Positions 8,256 through 17,190 of a stretch of 64,000 nucleotides of DNA are shown one piece after another. Numbering within the stretch: the stretch's first letter is position 1; every line of letters begins with the position of its first letter. The notes beneath the pieces are model-generated. The model was given only the letters and a program-made list of their open reading frames with translations, searched no databases and had not been told where the DNA came from. The position numbers and the translations under genes are program-made. The DNA is from Nitrospirota bacterium (lineage in GTDB: Bacteria; Nitrospirota; Thermodesulfovibrionia; Thermodesulfovibrionales; UBA6898), in NCBI GenBank assembly GCA_021825365.1, contig JAKAHR010000013.1, forward strand, positions 1 through 64,000. The letters run 5' to 3'.

Positions 8256-9455
8256 CTAGGGAGTCCGGTCGAAGACCTGCCCCAGCACATCAAGCAGGTG
8301 GTCGATCTCCTTTTCCGTCACAATGAGCGGGGGCATGAACCTCAGGACGTTGCCGGCGGTGCAGTTGATCAGTATGCCTCGCTCCATGCACGCCTTTACG
8401 ATCGGGGCGCCGTCACGCACGATCTCCATCCCGACCAGAAGCCCCATGCCGCGCACGTTTGCGATGATGCTCGGGAACTCCTTTTTCAGGTCTTCGAGGC
8501 CCTTCTTCAGGTAGGCTCCCATGCGCCTGCACTGGTCGAGGAGAAACCCGTCCTCAAGGAGCACCTCGAGGGTGGTCGCCGCTGCGGCGCATACCAGGGG
8601 GTTGCCCCCGAAGGTGGACGCATGCGTGCCGGGCTGAAAGGCGGCCGCCACCTTTTCGGTGGCGAGCATGGCGCCGATCGGGACGCCGCCTCCGAGGCCC
8701 TTGGCGACGGTCATGATGTCCGGCGTAATGCCGAAGTGCTCATAAGCGAACAGCTTTCCCGTCCTTCCGATGCCCGTCTGGACTTCGTCCAGGACGAGGA
8801 GGATGCCGTGGTGGTCGCAGATCCTCCTTACCTCGCTCAGATAGTCCGGGTCGGGGATCTTGACGCCTCCTTCACCCTGCAGCGGCTCAAGAAGTACGGC
8901 GCAGGTATCTTTGGTGATCGCCTTTTCGAGGGCGTCGACATCATTAAACTCCACGTGCCTGAATCCGGGGACGAGGGGCTCGAAACCCTTTTGGAACTTC
9001 TCCTGCCCGGTGGCGGAAAGGGATGCCAGGGTCCTCCCGTGAAACGAATTGAGCGCCGTGATGATCTCAAACCTCTTATGGCCCGGCTGATCGCTGAAAT
9101 ACTTGCGGCACAGCTTTATCGCCGCCTCGTTCGCCTCCGTGCCGGAGTTGCAGAAGAAGACACGGTCTGCAAAGGAGTTCTCGACGAGTATCTTCGCAAG
9201 CCTGATCTGGGGCTCTATATGGAAGTAGTTCGAGACATGGATGAGCCTCTGCGCCTGTTTCTGGATCGAGATTACCACCTTCGGATGGCAGTGACCCAGG
9301 ATATTGACCGCAACCCCGCCGAGGAAGTCGTGGTATTCCTTGCCGTCGGAACTCCAGACCTTCAGGCCGCGGCCCTTCCTCAGTACAACCGGGAAGCGAT
9401 TGTACGTATTCATCAGATAAGCAGAGGAGTCTTCGAGCAGTTTCTTCATTTCCAT
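8256..9455 (-). CDS. argD: Acetylornithine aminotransferase
   Basis: This is a 399-residue class III PLP aminotransferase that converts N-acetylglutamate semialdehyde to N-acetylornithine and often also serves succinyl-DAP formation in lysine synthesis. Seen: the glycine-rich FCNSGTEANEAAIK (about 105), the metal/PLP Asp in LVLDEVQTGIGRTG (about 225), and the PLP lysine in TVAKGLGGGVPIGAM (about 250). ATG 9455 is 7 bases downstream of a TATTAT -10 box and has no Shine-Dalgarno, so it may be read from a leaderless transcript. It is first in the minus-strand arg operon and divergent from cooC. Confidence 0.96.
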   Translation of the reverse strand: MEMKKLLEDSSAYLMNTYNRFPVVLRKGRGLKVWSSDGKEYHDFLGGVAVNILGHCHPKVVISIQKQAQRLIHVSNYFHIEPQIRLAKILVENSFADRVFFCNSGTEANEAAIKLCRKYFSDQPGHKRFEIITALNSFHGRTLASLSATGQEKFQKGFEPLVPGFRHVEFNDVDALEKAITKDTCAVLLEPLQGEGGVKIPDPDYLSEVRRICDHHGILLVLDEVQTGIGRTGKLFAYEHFGITPDIMTVAKGLGGGVPIGAMLATEKVAAAFQPGTHASTFGGNPLVCAAAATTLEVLLEDGFLLDQCRRMGAYLKKGLEDLKKEFPSIIANVRGMGLLVGMEIVRDGAPIVKACMERGILINCTAGNVLRFMPPLIVTEKEIDHLLDVLGQVFDRTP

Positions 9456-9462
9456 ATCAGCA

Positions 9463-9492
9463 ATAATACAGCAAAAAGAGCCGAAAAATCAA
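9463..9492 (-). promoter_or_regulatory. Sigma-70 promoter of argD
   Basis: Minus strand: -35 TTGATT (9492-9487), 18-bp spacer, -10 TATTAT (9468-9463), then 7 bases to the argD ATG. The predicted start of transcription falls at or one base from the start codon. Confidence 0.6.
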
Positions 9493-9505
9493 ACAGATAG
9501 GTTTT

Positions 9506-9534
9506 TTGACACCCTGTGAAAGCAATGGTACAAT
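9506..9534 (+). promoter_or_regulatory. Consensus sigma-70 promoter of cooC-like gene
   Basis: A perfect -35 TTGACA (9506-9511), exactly 17 bp, then TACAAT (9529-9534) preceded by TGG (extended -10). Only 6 bases separate the -10 box from the ATG, which predicts a leaderless mRNA beginning at the start codon. Confidence 0.75.
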
Positions 9535-9540
9535 GAGTGC

Positions 9541-10320
9541 ATGAAGATCGCGGTGACAGGAAAGGGAGGGGTCGGCAAGACGACCCTCTCAGCGCTATTG
9601 AGCCACCTCTTCGCCTCGGAGGGGAAGAAGGTGATCGCCGTCGACGCCGACCCGGACGCCAACCTCGCCTCAGCCCTCGGCGTGTCCCGGGCGGATGCCG
9701 CCGGGATCAGGCCAATCGCGGACATCGCCGAACTCATCGAGGAGCGCATGGGCACGAAACCGGGCAGCATGGGGGGGATGTTCAAGCTCAACCCCAAGGT
9801 GGACGACCTCCCCGAGGGACTCGGCTACAAATTCAACGGCATAACCCTGCTGATCATGGGAAAATCCAAGGCCGCGTCATCCGGCTGCTATTGTCCTGAA
9901 AACGTGCTCCTTCGCCGGCTGCTGAAGCACCTGGTGGTGGAGCGCGACGAGGTGGTGATCGTGGACATGGAGGCGGGGATCGAGCATCTCACCCGGGGGA
10001 CGGCCGGTTCTGTGGATGCATTCATTGTCGTGGTCGAGCCGGGGCAGCGGAGCATGCAGACCGCCGGCGTGGTGCAGAAGATGGCGGAGCAGCTCGGCGT
10101 CAGGCGGGTCTTTGTGGTCGCCAACAAGGTGCGGGGCGACGAGGATGTCGAATTCATTAGGCAGGGCATCGGCGACATGGAGCTCATCGGCCGCATCTCC
10201 TTCAACCATGACGTTATGGAGGCTGACATAAAAGGCGCATCCCCGTTCAATTTTTCCCCTTCAACCGTGGAAGAGGTGAGGGCGATCAAGGCCTCCATCG
10301 AAAAGACCCTTGGCAGCTGA
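9541..10320 (+). CDS. cooC: CooC/AcsF-type nickel-insertion ATPase (ParA/MinD-like)
   Basis: This 259-residue deviant Walker A ATPase carries GKGGVGKTT at 7-15 and VDADPDANLA near 38. A C-x-C pair, SGCYCPEN, lies near residue 118, where CooC dimers bind metal. The family matures Ni-Fe-S carbon monoxide dehydrogenase/acetyl-CoA synthase in the cytoplasm, so the genome probably has a CODH or Wood-Ljungdahl pathway; that gene is not in this window. It has no Shine-Dalgarno and an immediately adjacent promoter. Its last 11 bases overlap the next gene, whose product handles the folate C1 pool, consistent with C1 metabolism. Confidence 0.88.
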   Translation: MKIAVTGKGGVGKTTLSALLSHLFASEGKKVIAVDADPDANLASALGVSRADAAGIRPIADIAELIEERMGTKPGSMGGMFKLNPKVDDLPEGLGYKFNGITLLIMGKSKAASSGCYCPENVLLRRLLKHLVVERDEVVIVDMEAGIEHLTRGTAGSVDAFIVVVEPGQRSMQTAGVVQKMAEQLGVRRVFVVANKVRGDEDVEFIRQGIGDMELIGRISFNHDVMEADIKGASPFNFSPSTVEEVRAIKASIEKTLGS

Positions 10321-10894
10321 CAAGGATTCCTTCAGACGTGAACTGCTCAACAGACGGGACGCGATCCCTCCGGAGGTGAGGCGGACCAAGGACCGCATCA
10401 TCAGGGAACAGCTTCTCTCTCTCGATGAATTCTCCCATGCCCCGCTGACGCTCCTCTTCGCATCGTTCAGGAGCGAGGTCGATACCATCCCGATCATACA
10501 ACATCTCCTTGGATCGTCCCGGCGGGTCGTCCTTCCGAAGGTCGACCTGGCGACCCGGGGCCTTCTGCTGTTCGAGGTGAGGGCGGTTGAGGAGTTGCTG
10601 CCCGGTTACAGAGGCATCCCCGAGCCCTCGGTGACAACGGAGGAGCGCAGGCTGGGCATCAATGACATGGACGCCGCGGTGATCCCGGGCGCAGGGTTCG
10701 ATGCGACGGGCTCCCGGATCGGCTACGGCGGAGGATATTATGACCGTCTGCTTTCAGGGCTCCGGAGAGACATCCCCCTCATCGCTGTCGCCTATGAGGA
10801 GCAGGTGGAAGAATCGGTCCCTTCGGAGGCTCACGACAGGAAGGTGTCGATCATCGTCACCGACCGGAGGGTCATCCGCTGCGATAAGGCGTAG
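10310..10894 (+). CDS. 5-formyltetrahydrofolate cyclo-ligase
   Basis: This 194-residue cytosolic enzyme uses ATP to convert 5-formyl-THF to 5,10-methenyl-THF. The family signature GYGGGYYDRLL lies near residue 140 and PGAGFD near 127; the N-terminus KDSFRRELLNRRD is typical. The start is TTG 10310, overlapping the cooC-like stop by 11 bases and implying coupled translation. Linkage to CooC suggests a role in keeping THF C1 carriers available. Confidence 0.93.
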   Translation: MAADKDSFRRELLNRRDAIPPEVRRTKDRIIREQLLSLDEFSHAPLTLLFASFRSEVDTIPIIQHLLGSSRRVVLPKVDLATRGLLLFEVRAVEELLPGYRGIPEPSVTTEERRLGINDMDAAVIPGAGFDATGSRIGYGGGYYDRLLSGLRRDIPLIAVAYEEQVEESVPSEAHDRKVSIIVTDRRVIRCDKA

Positions 10895-10970
10895 CCGTCC
10901 ATACGACAGGGTATATCTTTAGCAGCTCTGCAGCATATAATAAGGCAATCATCCGGAAACGGGAGTGTCG

Positions 10971-11135
10971 GTGAAAAAGACGGCTGGTCTCTCATCCTGC
11001 GAGAGAATAATTTCGGAAGTCTTCTGTTTCGGCGCAGCTCTTCTGTTGTCTGTAACCGCGGGGCAGTTGCACCTGTATGCTGAAGACGTGATGCAGAACC
11101 ACGACGACAGCGAGGGCGCGCATGACGCTCCCTGA
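10971..11135 (+). CDS. Small hydrophobic protein upstream of a histidine kinase
   Basis: This is a 54-codon ORF with GTG start (10971) and GGGAG about 6 bases before it. It ends 14 bases into the kinase gene (TGA 11133-11135). The N-terminal half has one hydrophobic helix (FCFGAALLLSVTAG) that could be a signal peptide; the tail is acidic and His-rich (QNHDDSEGAHD). I do not recognise it. The overlap with the kinase start argues that it is translated. It could be a periplasmic partner of the sensor or a short leader for coupling. Confidence 0.45.
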   Translation: MKKTAGLSSCERIISEVFCFGAALLLSVTAGQLHLYAEDVMQNHDDSEGAHDAP

Positions 11136-12747
11136 GATGCGGGCTTCCGGAAACATAAGCAGACTGCTGACCCTGGCCGTGGGGATCATCTGCGGCATAG
11201 TCGCTGTCGTCCTGCCCCTCGGTTTTTTCCTGATCTCCTATCAGGATATGGCCGGAAATCTCCAGACCGAGGCCGAGGAGAGCTCGGAGCATATTTCGAT
11301 GATCATCATGCAAAACCCCGAGACCTGGATATACCAGCAGATACGATTCGACGGCTACCTGTCGAAGCGACCCTTGCGCGGGTACAAGGAAATACGCCGC
11401 ATCCTCACGAGCAGCGGCGTGGTCGTTGCCGAGAGGGCGGACAGGATACAGCCGCCCCTCATCTCCCGTTCGGCCGAGCTGTTCGATGCCGGAAAGGGAG
11501 TCGGCAGGGTGGAGATACGCCGATCCCTGCGTCCGGTCCTGGTCCAGACCGGCCTGCTATTTCTGATCATCCTGCCGCTTGCAGCCGGCACCTTCGTGGT
11601 GCTGCGAACGGTTCCGATTCAGGCATTGTCCCGTTCAGAAAAGTCCCTGAGGGAGAGCGAGGCGAGGTTCAGGAGGCTGTATCAGGAATTCCGCATCCTG
11701 CTGGATGCCATATCCGATTCTTTGTTTCTGGTGTCCCGCGATCTGAAGATCGTATGGGCCAACAGCGGGACGGCAAGACTGGTCGGGAAAGATGCGGCAA
11801 TGATAGCGGGGCAATACTGTTATGCGGAGCTCCACAATCGTCAGGAGCCGTGTCCCGATTGTTATGTGCTCAAGAGCTTTGCGACAGGGCTTTCGCAGAC
11901 CGGGGACATCCAGGCGGACGGGGGAAGACTCTTCGACGTCGAGACCTTTCCGGTCAGGGACGAGTCGGGTGAAATGCATACCGTCCTCGTCGTCCTGAAG
12001 GACGTTACCGAGAAGACGACGCTCCGGGCGGAGGCGATGCGCGCCGGACATCTTGCATCCATCGGCGAGCTGGCCGCGGGCGTTGCCCATGAGATCAACA
12101 ACCCCATTAACGGCATAATCAATTATGCGAGGATGCTTGCGGACGACACGTCTTCTTCGGCGCGGGCGCAGGGAATATCCGCCCGGATAATGAAAGAAGG
12201 CGACCGGGTCGCTGCTATCGTTTCCAGCCTCCTGTCTTTCGGGCGGGAGAGGAAGGACGAAAAGAGGCCGGTTACGATCGGGGAGATCCTGTCCGAGGTC
12301 CTCGTCCTGACCGGCACGCAGATAGAGAGGGACGGCATACACCTGGAAACGGCGGTGCCGGAGGGGCTCTCCCCGGTGAGGGCAAACCCACAGCAGATAG
12401 AGCAGGTCTTCCTGAATGTACTGAGCAACGCCCGGCACGCCCTCTGCCAGAAATATCCGGAAAGTGATGAAAACAAGAAGGTATCCATACAGGCGGAGAG
12501 CCTCGTTATCAGTGGCCTGCCGTACGTCCGCATCTGTTTTCTTGATTACGGGACCGGCATTCCGGCAGACATGATCGACAGGGTGACAGATCCGTTTTTT
12601 TCGACGAAGCCGGCCGGCCAGGGGACCGGGCTTGGGCTGAGTATCAGCTACGGCATTATTAAAGACCACAGCGGCATGCTGACTATCGAGAGCAGCGAGG
12701 GTCAATTCACGCGCGTCATCATCGATCTTCCGGCGAAAGGCGCATGA
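11122..12747 (+). CDS. Membrane histidine kinase with Cys-rich PAS domain
   Basis: This encodes 541 residues: TM helix about 15-37, a periplasmic segment of about 100 residues, TM helix about 137-160, then PAS (about 190-300). HisKA carries the phospho-acceptor His in GVAHEINNPINGI (about 325). HATPase_c has NVLSNARHAL and GQGTGLGLSIS. The PAS domain carries Q-Y-C-Y-A-E-L-H, then E-P-C-P-D-C (first Cys near 233), a Cys/His set also found in two other sensors of this window and possibly a metal or redox site. No response regulator is adjacent, so the partner is unknown. The ATG lies inside the end of the small ORF before it. Confidence 0.92.
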   Translation: MTLPEMRASGNISRLLTLAVGIICGIVAVVLPLGFFLISYQDMAGNLQTEAEESSEHISMIIMQNPETWIYQQIRFDGYLSKRPLRGYKEIRRILTSSGVVVAERADRIQPPLISRSAELFDAGKGVGRVEIRRSLRPVLVQTGLLFLIILPLAAGTFVVLRTVPIQALSRSEKSLRESEARFRRLYQEFRILLDAISDSLFLVSRDLKIVWANSGTARLVGKDAAMIAGQYCYAELHNRQEPCPDCYVLKSFATGLSQTGDIQADGGRLFDVETFPVRDESGEMHTVLVVLKDVTEKTTLRAEAMRAGHLASIGELAAGVAHEINNPINGIINYARMLADDTSSSARAQGISARIMKEGDRVAAIVSSLLSFGRERKDEKRPVTIGEILSEVLVLTGTQIERDGIHLETAVPEGLSPVRANPQQIEQVFLNVLSNARHALCQKYPESDENKKVSIQAESLVISGLPYVRICFLDYGTGIPADMIDRVTDPFFSTKPAGQGTGLGLSISYGIIKDHSGMLTIESSEGQFTRVIIDLPAKGA

Positions 12748-12748
12748 A

Positions 12749-12798
12749 CCGTCCCTGTTGTCAGTTTCATCCCTGACCCGCCGGCGGCCTCGGGACGG
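12749..12798. terminator. Possible stem-loop between convergent genes
   Basis: CCGTCCC (12749-12755) pairs with GGGACGG (12792-12798), and an inner GTCAG/CTGAC pair sits within the loop. It lies exactly between the converging kinase and terC genes. There is no U-run, so this is a weak terminator candidate. Confidence 0.3.
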
Positions 12799-12816
12799 CG
12801 CAATACCGATCCGCGG

Positions 12817-13545
12817 TTACCCCTGAAGTGCGGCGCCCCTTTTCTTCCTGCTGCCGGACAGGATGTTGAGGGTCTCGACGAACCCGGAAAAAGCCATCGC
12901 AAAATACACGTATCCCTTTGGGAAATGGAACTCCAGCCCCTCCGCGATGAGCGTTATGCCGACCATCATCAGGAAGCTCAGGGCCAGCATCTTCAGGGAG
13001 GGATGCCGGTGAATGAAGTCGCTGATCGTCCCGGAGGCGACCAGCATGAGTATCAGGGCCAGCACTACTGCCGCGATCATCACCCCGGTCTGGCGTGCCA
13101 TGCCGACCGCAGTGATGACCGAATCCAGCGAAAAGACGATGTCCAGGGCGACGATCTGGGCGATGATGGGGGCAAAGGACGCCTTGGCCTTCAGGGGGAC
13201 GTCTGTCTCTTCCTTCTCGAATACCCCGTGGATCTCATGGGTCCCCTTGACCAGGAGGAAAAGCCCGCCGCCTATCATGATGATGTCCCGCACCGATATC
13301 TCGTTTCCCACAACGGAAAAAAGCGGGGCAGTGAGGCTCGCAAGCCATACAATGCCCAGGAGGAGCAGTATCCGCGTTATCAGGGCCAGCCCGATGCCCA
13401 CGGAACGCGCCCTGGCCTGCTGGTGGGCAGGGAGCTTGTGCGAGAGTATCGAGATCACGACGATATTATCGATTCCGAGGACGATCTCGAGCACCGTCAG
13501 GGTGGCGAGACTGATCCATGTTTGTGCATCCATTATCCAGTCCAT
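12817..13545 (-). CDS. TerC-family integral membrane protein
   Basis: This 242-residue protein has about seven hydrophobic helices and the TerC signature acidic motifs EIVLGIDNIVV (about 20) and DIVFSLDSVITAVG (about 125). TerC/YkoY proteins export manganese or metallate exoenzymes in some bacteria and confer tellurite tolerance in others; the substrate is not visible here. I looked upstream for a yybP-ykoY manganese riboswitch and did not find its consensus. It is separated from the upstream kinase by a clear terminator, so it probably has its own promoter. Confidence 0.88.
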   Translation of the reverse strand: MDWIMDAQTWISLATLTVLEIVLGIDNIVVISILSHKLPAHQQARARSVGIGLALITRILLLLGIVWLASLTAPLFSVVGNEISVRDIIMIGGGLFLLVKGTHEIHGVFEKEETDVPLKAKASFAPIIAQIVALDIVFSLDSVITAVGMARQTGVMIAAVVLALILMLVASGTISDFIHRHPSLKMLALSFLMMVGITLIAEGLEFHFPKGYVYFAMAFSGFVETLNILSGSRKKRGAALQG

Positions 13546-13582
13546 CTATTTGCATTCCTCCTGCCGTGGTATTCCGGTGAGT

Positions 13583-13631
13583 AAAAAAAGACCCTTACCG
13601 CCGCAATCCGCATCGCGTCGGTAAAGGTCTT
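13583..13631 (-). terminator. Rho-independent terminator of the hybrid kinase gene
   Basis: On the minus strand AGACCTTTACCG pairs with CGGTAAGGGTCT, followed by a run of seven T. It lies just after the stop of the kinase gene (13647) and upstream of terC. Confidence 0.85.
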
Positions 13632-13646
13632 GCCTGTTAGTGTTAC

Positions 13647-16502
13647 CTAACCGGCGGTACCTTCCATCCCGTCCAGCACATCCCTGACTTTGGTCAGGAG
13701 ACTATGGGGAGTGACAGGCTTTGAAATAAAGTTTAAGTCCGTGTCAAGAATGCCCTTCTTGTGTATGATGTCAGCCGTGTATCCGCTGGTGAAGAGGACG
13801 TCGATGTCTGGCCTCATTATTTTCAGCTCATCATAGACCTCCCTGCCGCTCTTCTTCGGCATGATGACATCCAGGATGACGAGGTCTATCCTGTCCCCGT
13901 ACTGTCTGAACATGTCTATGGCATCCTCCCCGTCCGTCGCCTCCATGACCGAATACCCATGCCCTTCGAGCACCTGCCTCGTTATAGACCTCACCTCTAC
14001 ACTATCTTCGGCGATGAGGACGGTCTCTGTTCCACGCGGCGGTTCCATCGCGGCGGCGGGGACCGAGACATCCGGGGGGGCATCGCTCAGGGGCAGATAT
14101 ATGCTGAAGGTGCTGCCCTTGCCGGGCTCACTGTATACCGCGATGTGGCCTCTATGCTGCTTGATGATCCCGTAGATGATGGCGAGTCCGAGGCCTGTTC
14201 CCCTGCCCGTCTCCTTTGTCGTGAAGAAAGGCTCGAAGATCCGCTGCACGGTCTTTTCATCCATTCCCATGCCGGTATCGGTCACCGCGATGAGACCGTA
14301 CCTGCCGGGAGCCTCCACGCTGTTGACGCGGACATACTCCTGATCGAGATACGCCAGTCCCGTGCTGATCGCGAGCAGCCCGCCGTGCGGCATGGCATCG
14401 CGGGCATTGGTACAGAGGTTCATCAACACCTGTTCTATCTGCCCGGGGTCCACCATGGCCGGCAACTGGCCGTCATGGAGCACCGTCCTGAACTCTATGT
14501 CCTCGCCGATCACGCGGACGAGGAGTTTTTCCAGCCCGGATATGAGGGTGTTGATATCCGTTTGTTTCGGGCTGATTATCTGTTTTCTGCTGAAGGCCAG
14601 GAGCTGACGGGTCAGGTCGGCAGACCTTTCTGCCGAAGTGAGTATCTGTTCGATATAGGGCCGCAGGGGGCTGTCTATGTCTGTCTTCATGTGCAGAAGG
14701 TTCCCGTAGCCCATGATGGCGGTGAGCATGTTGTTGAAGTCATGGGCTATGCCGCCAGCCAGCTGTCCTACCGCCTCCATCTTCTGAGCCTGGAGCAACT
14801 CGTTTTCCAGCCTCTTCTTCTCGGATACGTCCACCACGGTTTCGATGACACTTACGATGCGGCCCGCGGCGTCTCTCATGGGGTGCGCCTTCAGCTCCCA
14901 GTATGCGGCATAGCCGCGGGCCGTCTGGTGCAGGTGCATTGCCACGGACGGCTCCCCGGTTTCCAGGGTCCGTTTCGCCGGACAGTCCTCCCCCGACTCA
15001 AAGCAGGGCCGCGGCCGATTGTGATTCACCTCATGGCAGCGCATGCCGATGATCTCGTCGGAAGGCAGCCCCACCATTTCGCAGAGGGCCCTGTTCGCAG
15101 AGATCACGCGGAATTCGGGGTCAATGACGAGAAAACCGTCGTTGACGCTCTGCAGGATGTTTTGAATGAACGCCTCGGTCCGCCTCTGCTCGGTAATGTC
15201 CTCGGAGATGCCGAGGACAAACGGGGTGCTGCCGTCAGCCGCATAGAGAGGGGCCTTGATGGTATGAAGGATCCTTCGGCCCAGAACCCGGCTGTCGACA
15301 GGCTCTTCAGGGATGTCTTCCATGGACCGCGTGTCGAGACACTTCCTGTCCGTGCCCGCGCTCGCCTCGGCCTGCTCCCGGGGGAAGATGTCCAGGTCGG
15401 TTCTTCCCCGCACCTGCTCAAAGGTCAGTCCGAATATCTTTTCGCAGGTCTTGTTCCAGAGCACGAAGTGTCCGGGGTACGTATCCCTGCAGCTCTTCAC
15501 GAAAACGGCAACCGGCAGGGTGTCGATGAGCGTCTGCAGGAACTTCCGGCTCTGGTCCATCTCTTCCTCGGCCCTTTGGCGTTCCCTCATCTGATCGCGC
15601 AGCTCGCGGTTCAGGGCGAGGGCGGTGCGGTACCTCCAAAGGGACATGCCGATGACCGTTATCGCCAGAAGCACGGACATGAACGTGATCGTCCCCCGCG
15701 ATGACCAGAGAGGTTTCGGTTTGCCGTACCACCTGACATAAATCTCCTGGTACTCCCGGGACCCGGTGAACCCCTCTATCGCCCTGTTCAGCCGGGCCAG
15801 GAGCTGCGTGTTTCCCTTTCGCACGGCAAAGGCCCTCTTCATCTCCGCAATGACTTCGACTATCTTTAACTTGTCGTCAACGCCCGCCTCCCGTGCAAGG
15901 GTCCATATCCTCGATTCCGTACCGGCGAATGCATCGACCCTGCCGGCCAGGAGATCGAATATGCCGGCGTTGAATTCGTCATATACCTTCAGCCGTATGT
16001 CTTGTCGCTTTCCGAGTGTGTCCTGGACCGCGCTCGCCCTGACGACGCCGACGGTGATGCCGCTGCTTAGTCCCGTTACCGTCTTATTGGCTGCGCGCAC
16101 AAAGAGGGAGGCAGGGGTGGTCTCGAGGGGTTCCGTATAGTCTATTTCTCTATTGCGATCATCGCTGATAGCCAGGTGCGGGATGACGTCAGCCTCCCTC
16201 CTCTTGACCATCTCTATAAGGTCCGTATAGTTGTGGCCATACACGTAACTCACGCTCAGACCTGCGCGCCTCGCGATACTTTCCATGACGTCCACGGCAA
16301 ATCCTGATGGTCTGCCGGTCTTGTCATCGACAAAATGGGTGGGCGGTGTATCATGGGGGATGGCTGCAATGACGCTGTCCGCGCCGGTGACAGCCGCCGC
16401 GCTGACGGCCGGAAAAAGAAAAAGAGCAAGGCAGGCGCAGGCCCTGGCAACAGCCTTACCCCATGATCTCCCTCCGAAATGAATAGTCCGTACCGTCGTC
16501 AA
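13647..16502 (-). CDS. BvgS-like hybrid kinase with periplasmic solute-binding domain
   Basis: This encodes about 951 residues: signal peptide (about 15-37), SBP_bac_3 ligand-binding domain (about 40-265; AIPHDTPPTHFVDDKTGRPSG), TM helix (about 272-292) and two PAS domains (about 325-440, 450-560). HisKA has GGIAHDFNNMLTAIMGYG (about 585), HATPase has GRGTGLGLAIIYG, and a C-terminal receiver has LVILDVIMPKKSG. The periplasmic domain should bind an amino acid-like ligand. The second PAS holds C-H-E-V-N-H, R-P-C and D-C-P (Cys near 488), the same Cys/His pattern as in two other sensors here. The start TTG 16502 is uncertain; the first in-frame ATG lies much further downstream. A terminator follows the gene. 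Confidence 0.92.
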   Translation of the reverse strand: MTTVRTIHFGGRSWGKAVARACACLALFLFPAVSAAAVTGADSVIAAIPHDTPPTHFVDDKTGRPSGFAVDVMESIARRAGLSVSYVYGHNYTDLIEMVKRREADVIPHLAISDDRNREIDYTEPLETTPASLFVRAANKTVTGLSSGITVGVVRASAVQDTLGKRQDIRLKVYDEFNAGIFDLLAGRVDAFAGTESRIWTLAREAGVDDKLKIVEVIAEMKRAFAVRKGNTQLLARLNRAIEGFTGSREYQEIYVRWYGKPKPLWSSRGTITFMSVLLAITVIGMSLWRYRTALALNRELRDQMRERQRAEEEMDQSRKFLQTLIDTLPVAVFVKSCRDTYPGHFVLWNKTCEKIFGLTFEQVRGRTDLDIFPREQAEASAGTDRKCLDTRSMEDIPEEPVDSRVLGRRILHTIKAPLYAADGSTPFVLGISEDITEQRRTEAFIQNILQSVNDGFLVIDPEFRVISANRALCEMVGLPSDEIIGMRCHEVNHNRPRPCFESGEDCPAKRTLETGEPSVAMHLHQTARGYAAYWELKAHPMRDAAGRIVSVIETVVDVSEKKRLENELLQAQKMEAVGQLAGGIAHDFNNMLTAIMGYGNLLHMKTDIDSPLRPYIEQILTSAERSADLTRQLLAFSRKQIISPKQTDINTLISGLEKLLVRVIGEDIEFRTVLHDGQLPAMVDPGQIEQVLMNLCTNARDAMPHGGLLAISTGLAYLDQEYVRVNSVEAPGRYGLIAVTDTGMGMDEKTVQRIFEPFFTTKETGRGTGLGLAIIYGIIKQHRGHIAVYSEPGKGSTFSIYLPLSDAPPDVSVPAAAMEPPRGTETVLIAEDSVEVRSITRQVLEGHGYSVMEATDGEDAIDMFRQYGDRIDLVILDVIMPKKSGREVYDELKIMRPDIDVLFTSGYTADIIHKKGILDTDLNFISKPVTPHSLLTKVRDVLDGMEGTAG

Positions 16503-16554
16503 GGCACCCGTTACCCCCGGATATGCGGCCCCGCAAAAGTTGCGAAGCTGTCGT

Positions 16555-17190
16555 TTATTCCGTGATTACGCTGTTGGGCAGTTCGTCCGAGTCTCCCGGT
16601 TTCAGCGGGAAATGCACCGCAAGGAGGTCGCCCGCCCCCCTCATGGCCTCGCAGAGACTGTTGCATGCACGGCCCTCTGCGATGCCCTTTGAAACCTGCA
16701 ATGCGAAGGTGTTCAGCGTCTCCTGCCCGATCTTCTCGTGGATCCCCCTGTCTGCGAGGACCCAGACCTTATGTTCAAGGAGGGAGATAAAGAAGAGAAC
16801 CCCGGTGTGGTCTCTTGTCCTGGTCAGCCCCTTTTCATGGAACGCCCTGATCGCCCGATGGCGCACCGCATGTTCTCTCCGGCGGCTGCTGATGAGCGCA
16901 GTCCTGAGGGGACGCACTTTCCTGAAGAGTATCCGGACGGGAAAGAAGAAGATGAATGCAAGGGGGATGAAGAACCACATTGAGGCGTGGAAGAAGAGTT
17001 CGGTGATGATCATAGAGATGAGGCTGCCGCCCAGGACGCCGCCGATCACCTCGCCGTCGAGGTAGTCGTCGCTCCTGTCCACGACCATCACCACGACCTC
17101 GCCGGTGGTGCGCGATTCGATATCCCGGGTCGTATTCACGATCCGTTCTTTTTCTTCTTTTGTAAAAAAGTGCTCTGATTTCCTGGCCAT
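16555..17190 (-). CDS. TPM-domain membrane protein
   Basis: This is a 211-residue protein. The TPM (YgcG/DUF477) domain is recognisable in the N-terminus as TTGEVVVMVVDRS and near 140-160 as GVLFFISLLEHKVWVLADRGI; two hydrophobic helices lie between (about 55-95). The start ATG 17190 overlaps the TAA of the preceding gene (TAATG), with GGGAG as Shine-Dalgarno. It is the third gene of a lemA-TPM-TPM operon. The family's biochemical role is not settled; a plant TPM protein has phosphatase activity and assists photosystem II repair. Confidence 0.85.
   Translation of the reverse strand: MARKSEHFFTKEEKERIVNTTRDIESRTTGEVVVMVVDRSDDYLDGEVIGGVLGGSLISMIITELFFHASMWFFIPLAFIFFFPVRILFRKVRPLRTALISSRRREHAVRHRAIRAFHEKGLTRTRDHTGVLFFISLLEHKVWVLADRGIHEKIGQETLNTFALQVSKGIAEGRACNSLCEAMRGAGDLLAVHFPLKPGDSDELPNSVITE

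Noticed and set aside
13546-13646. yybP-ykoY manganese riboswitch before terC
   Set aside because: The structured element here is a terminator with a T-run; the riboswitch consensus is absent.
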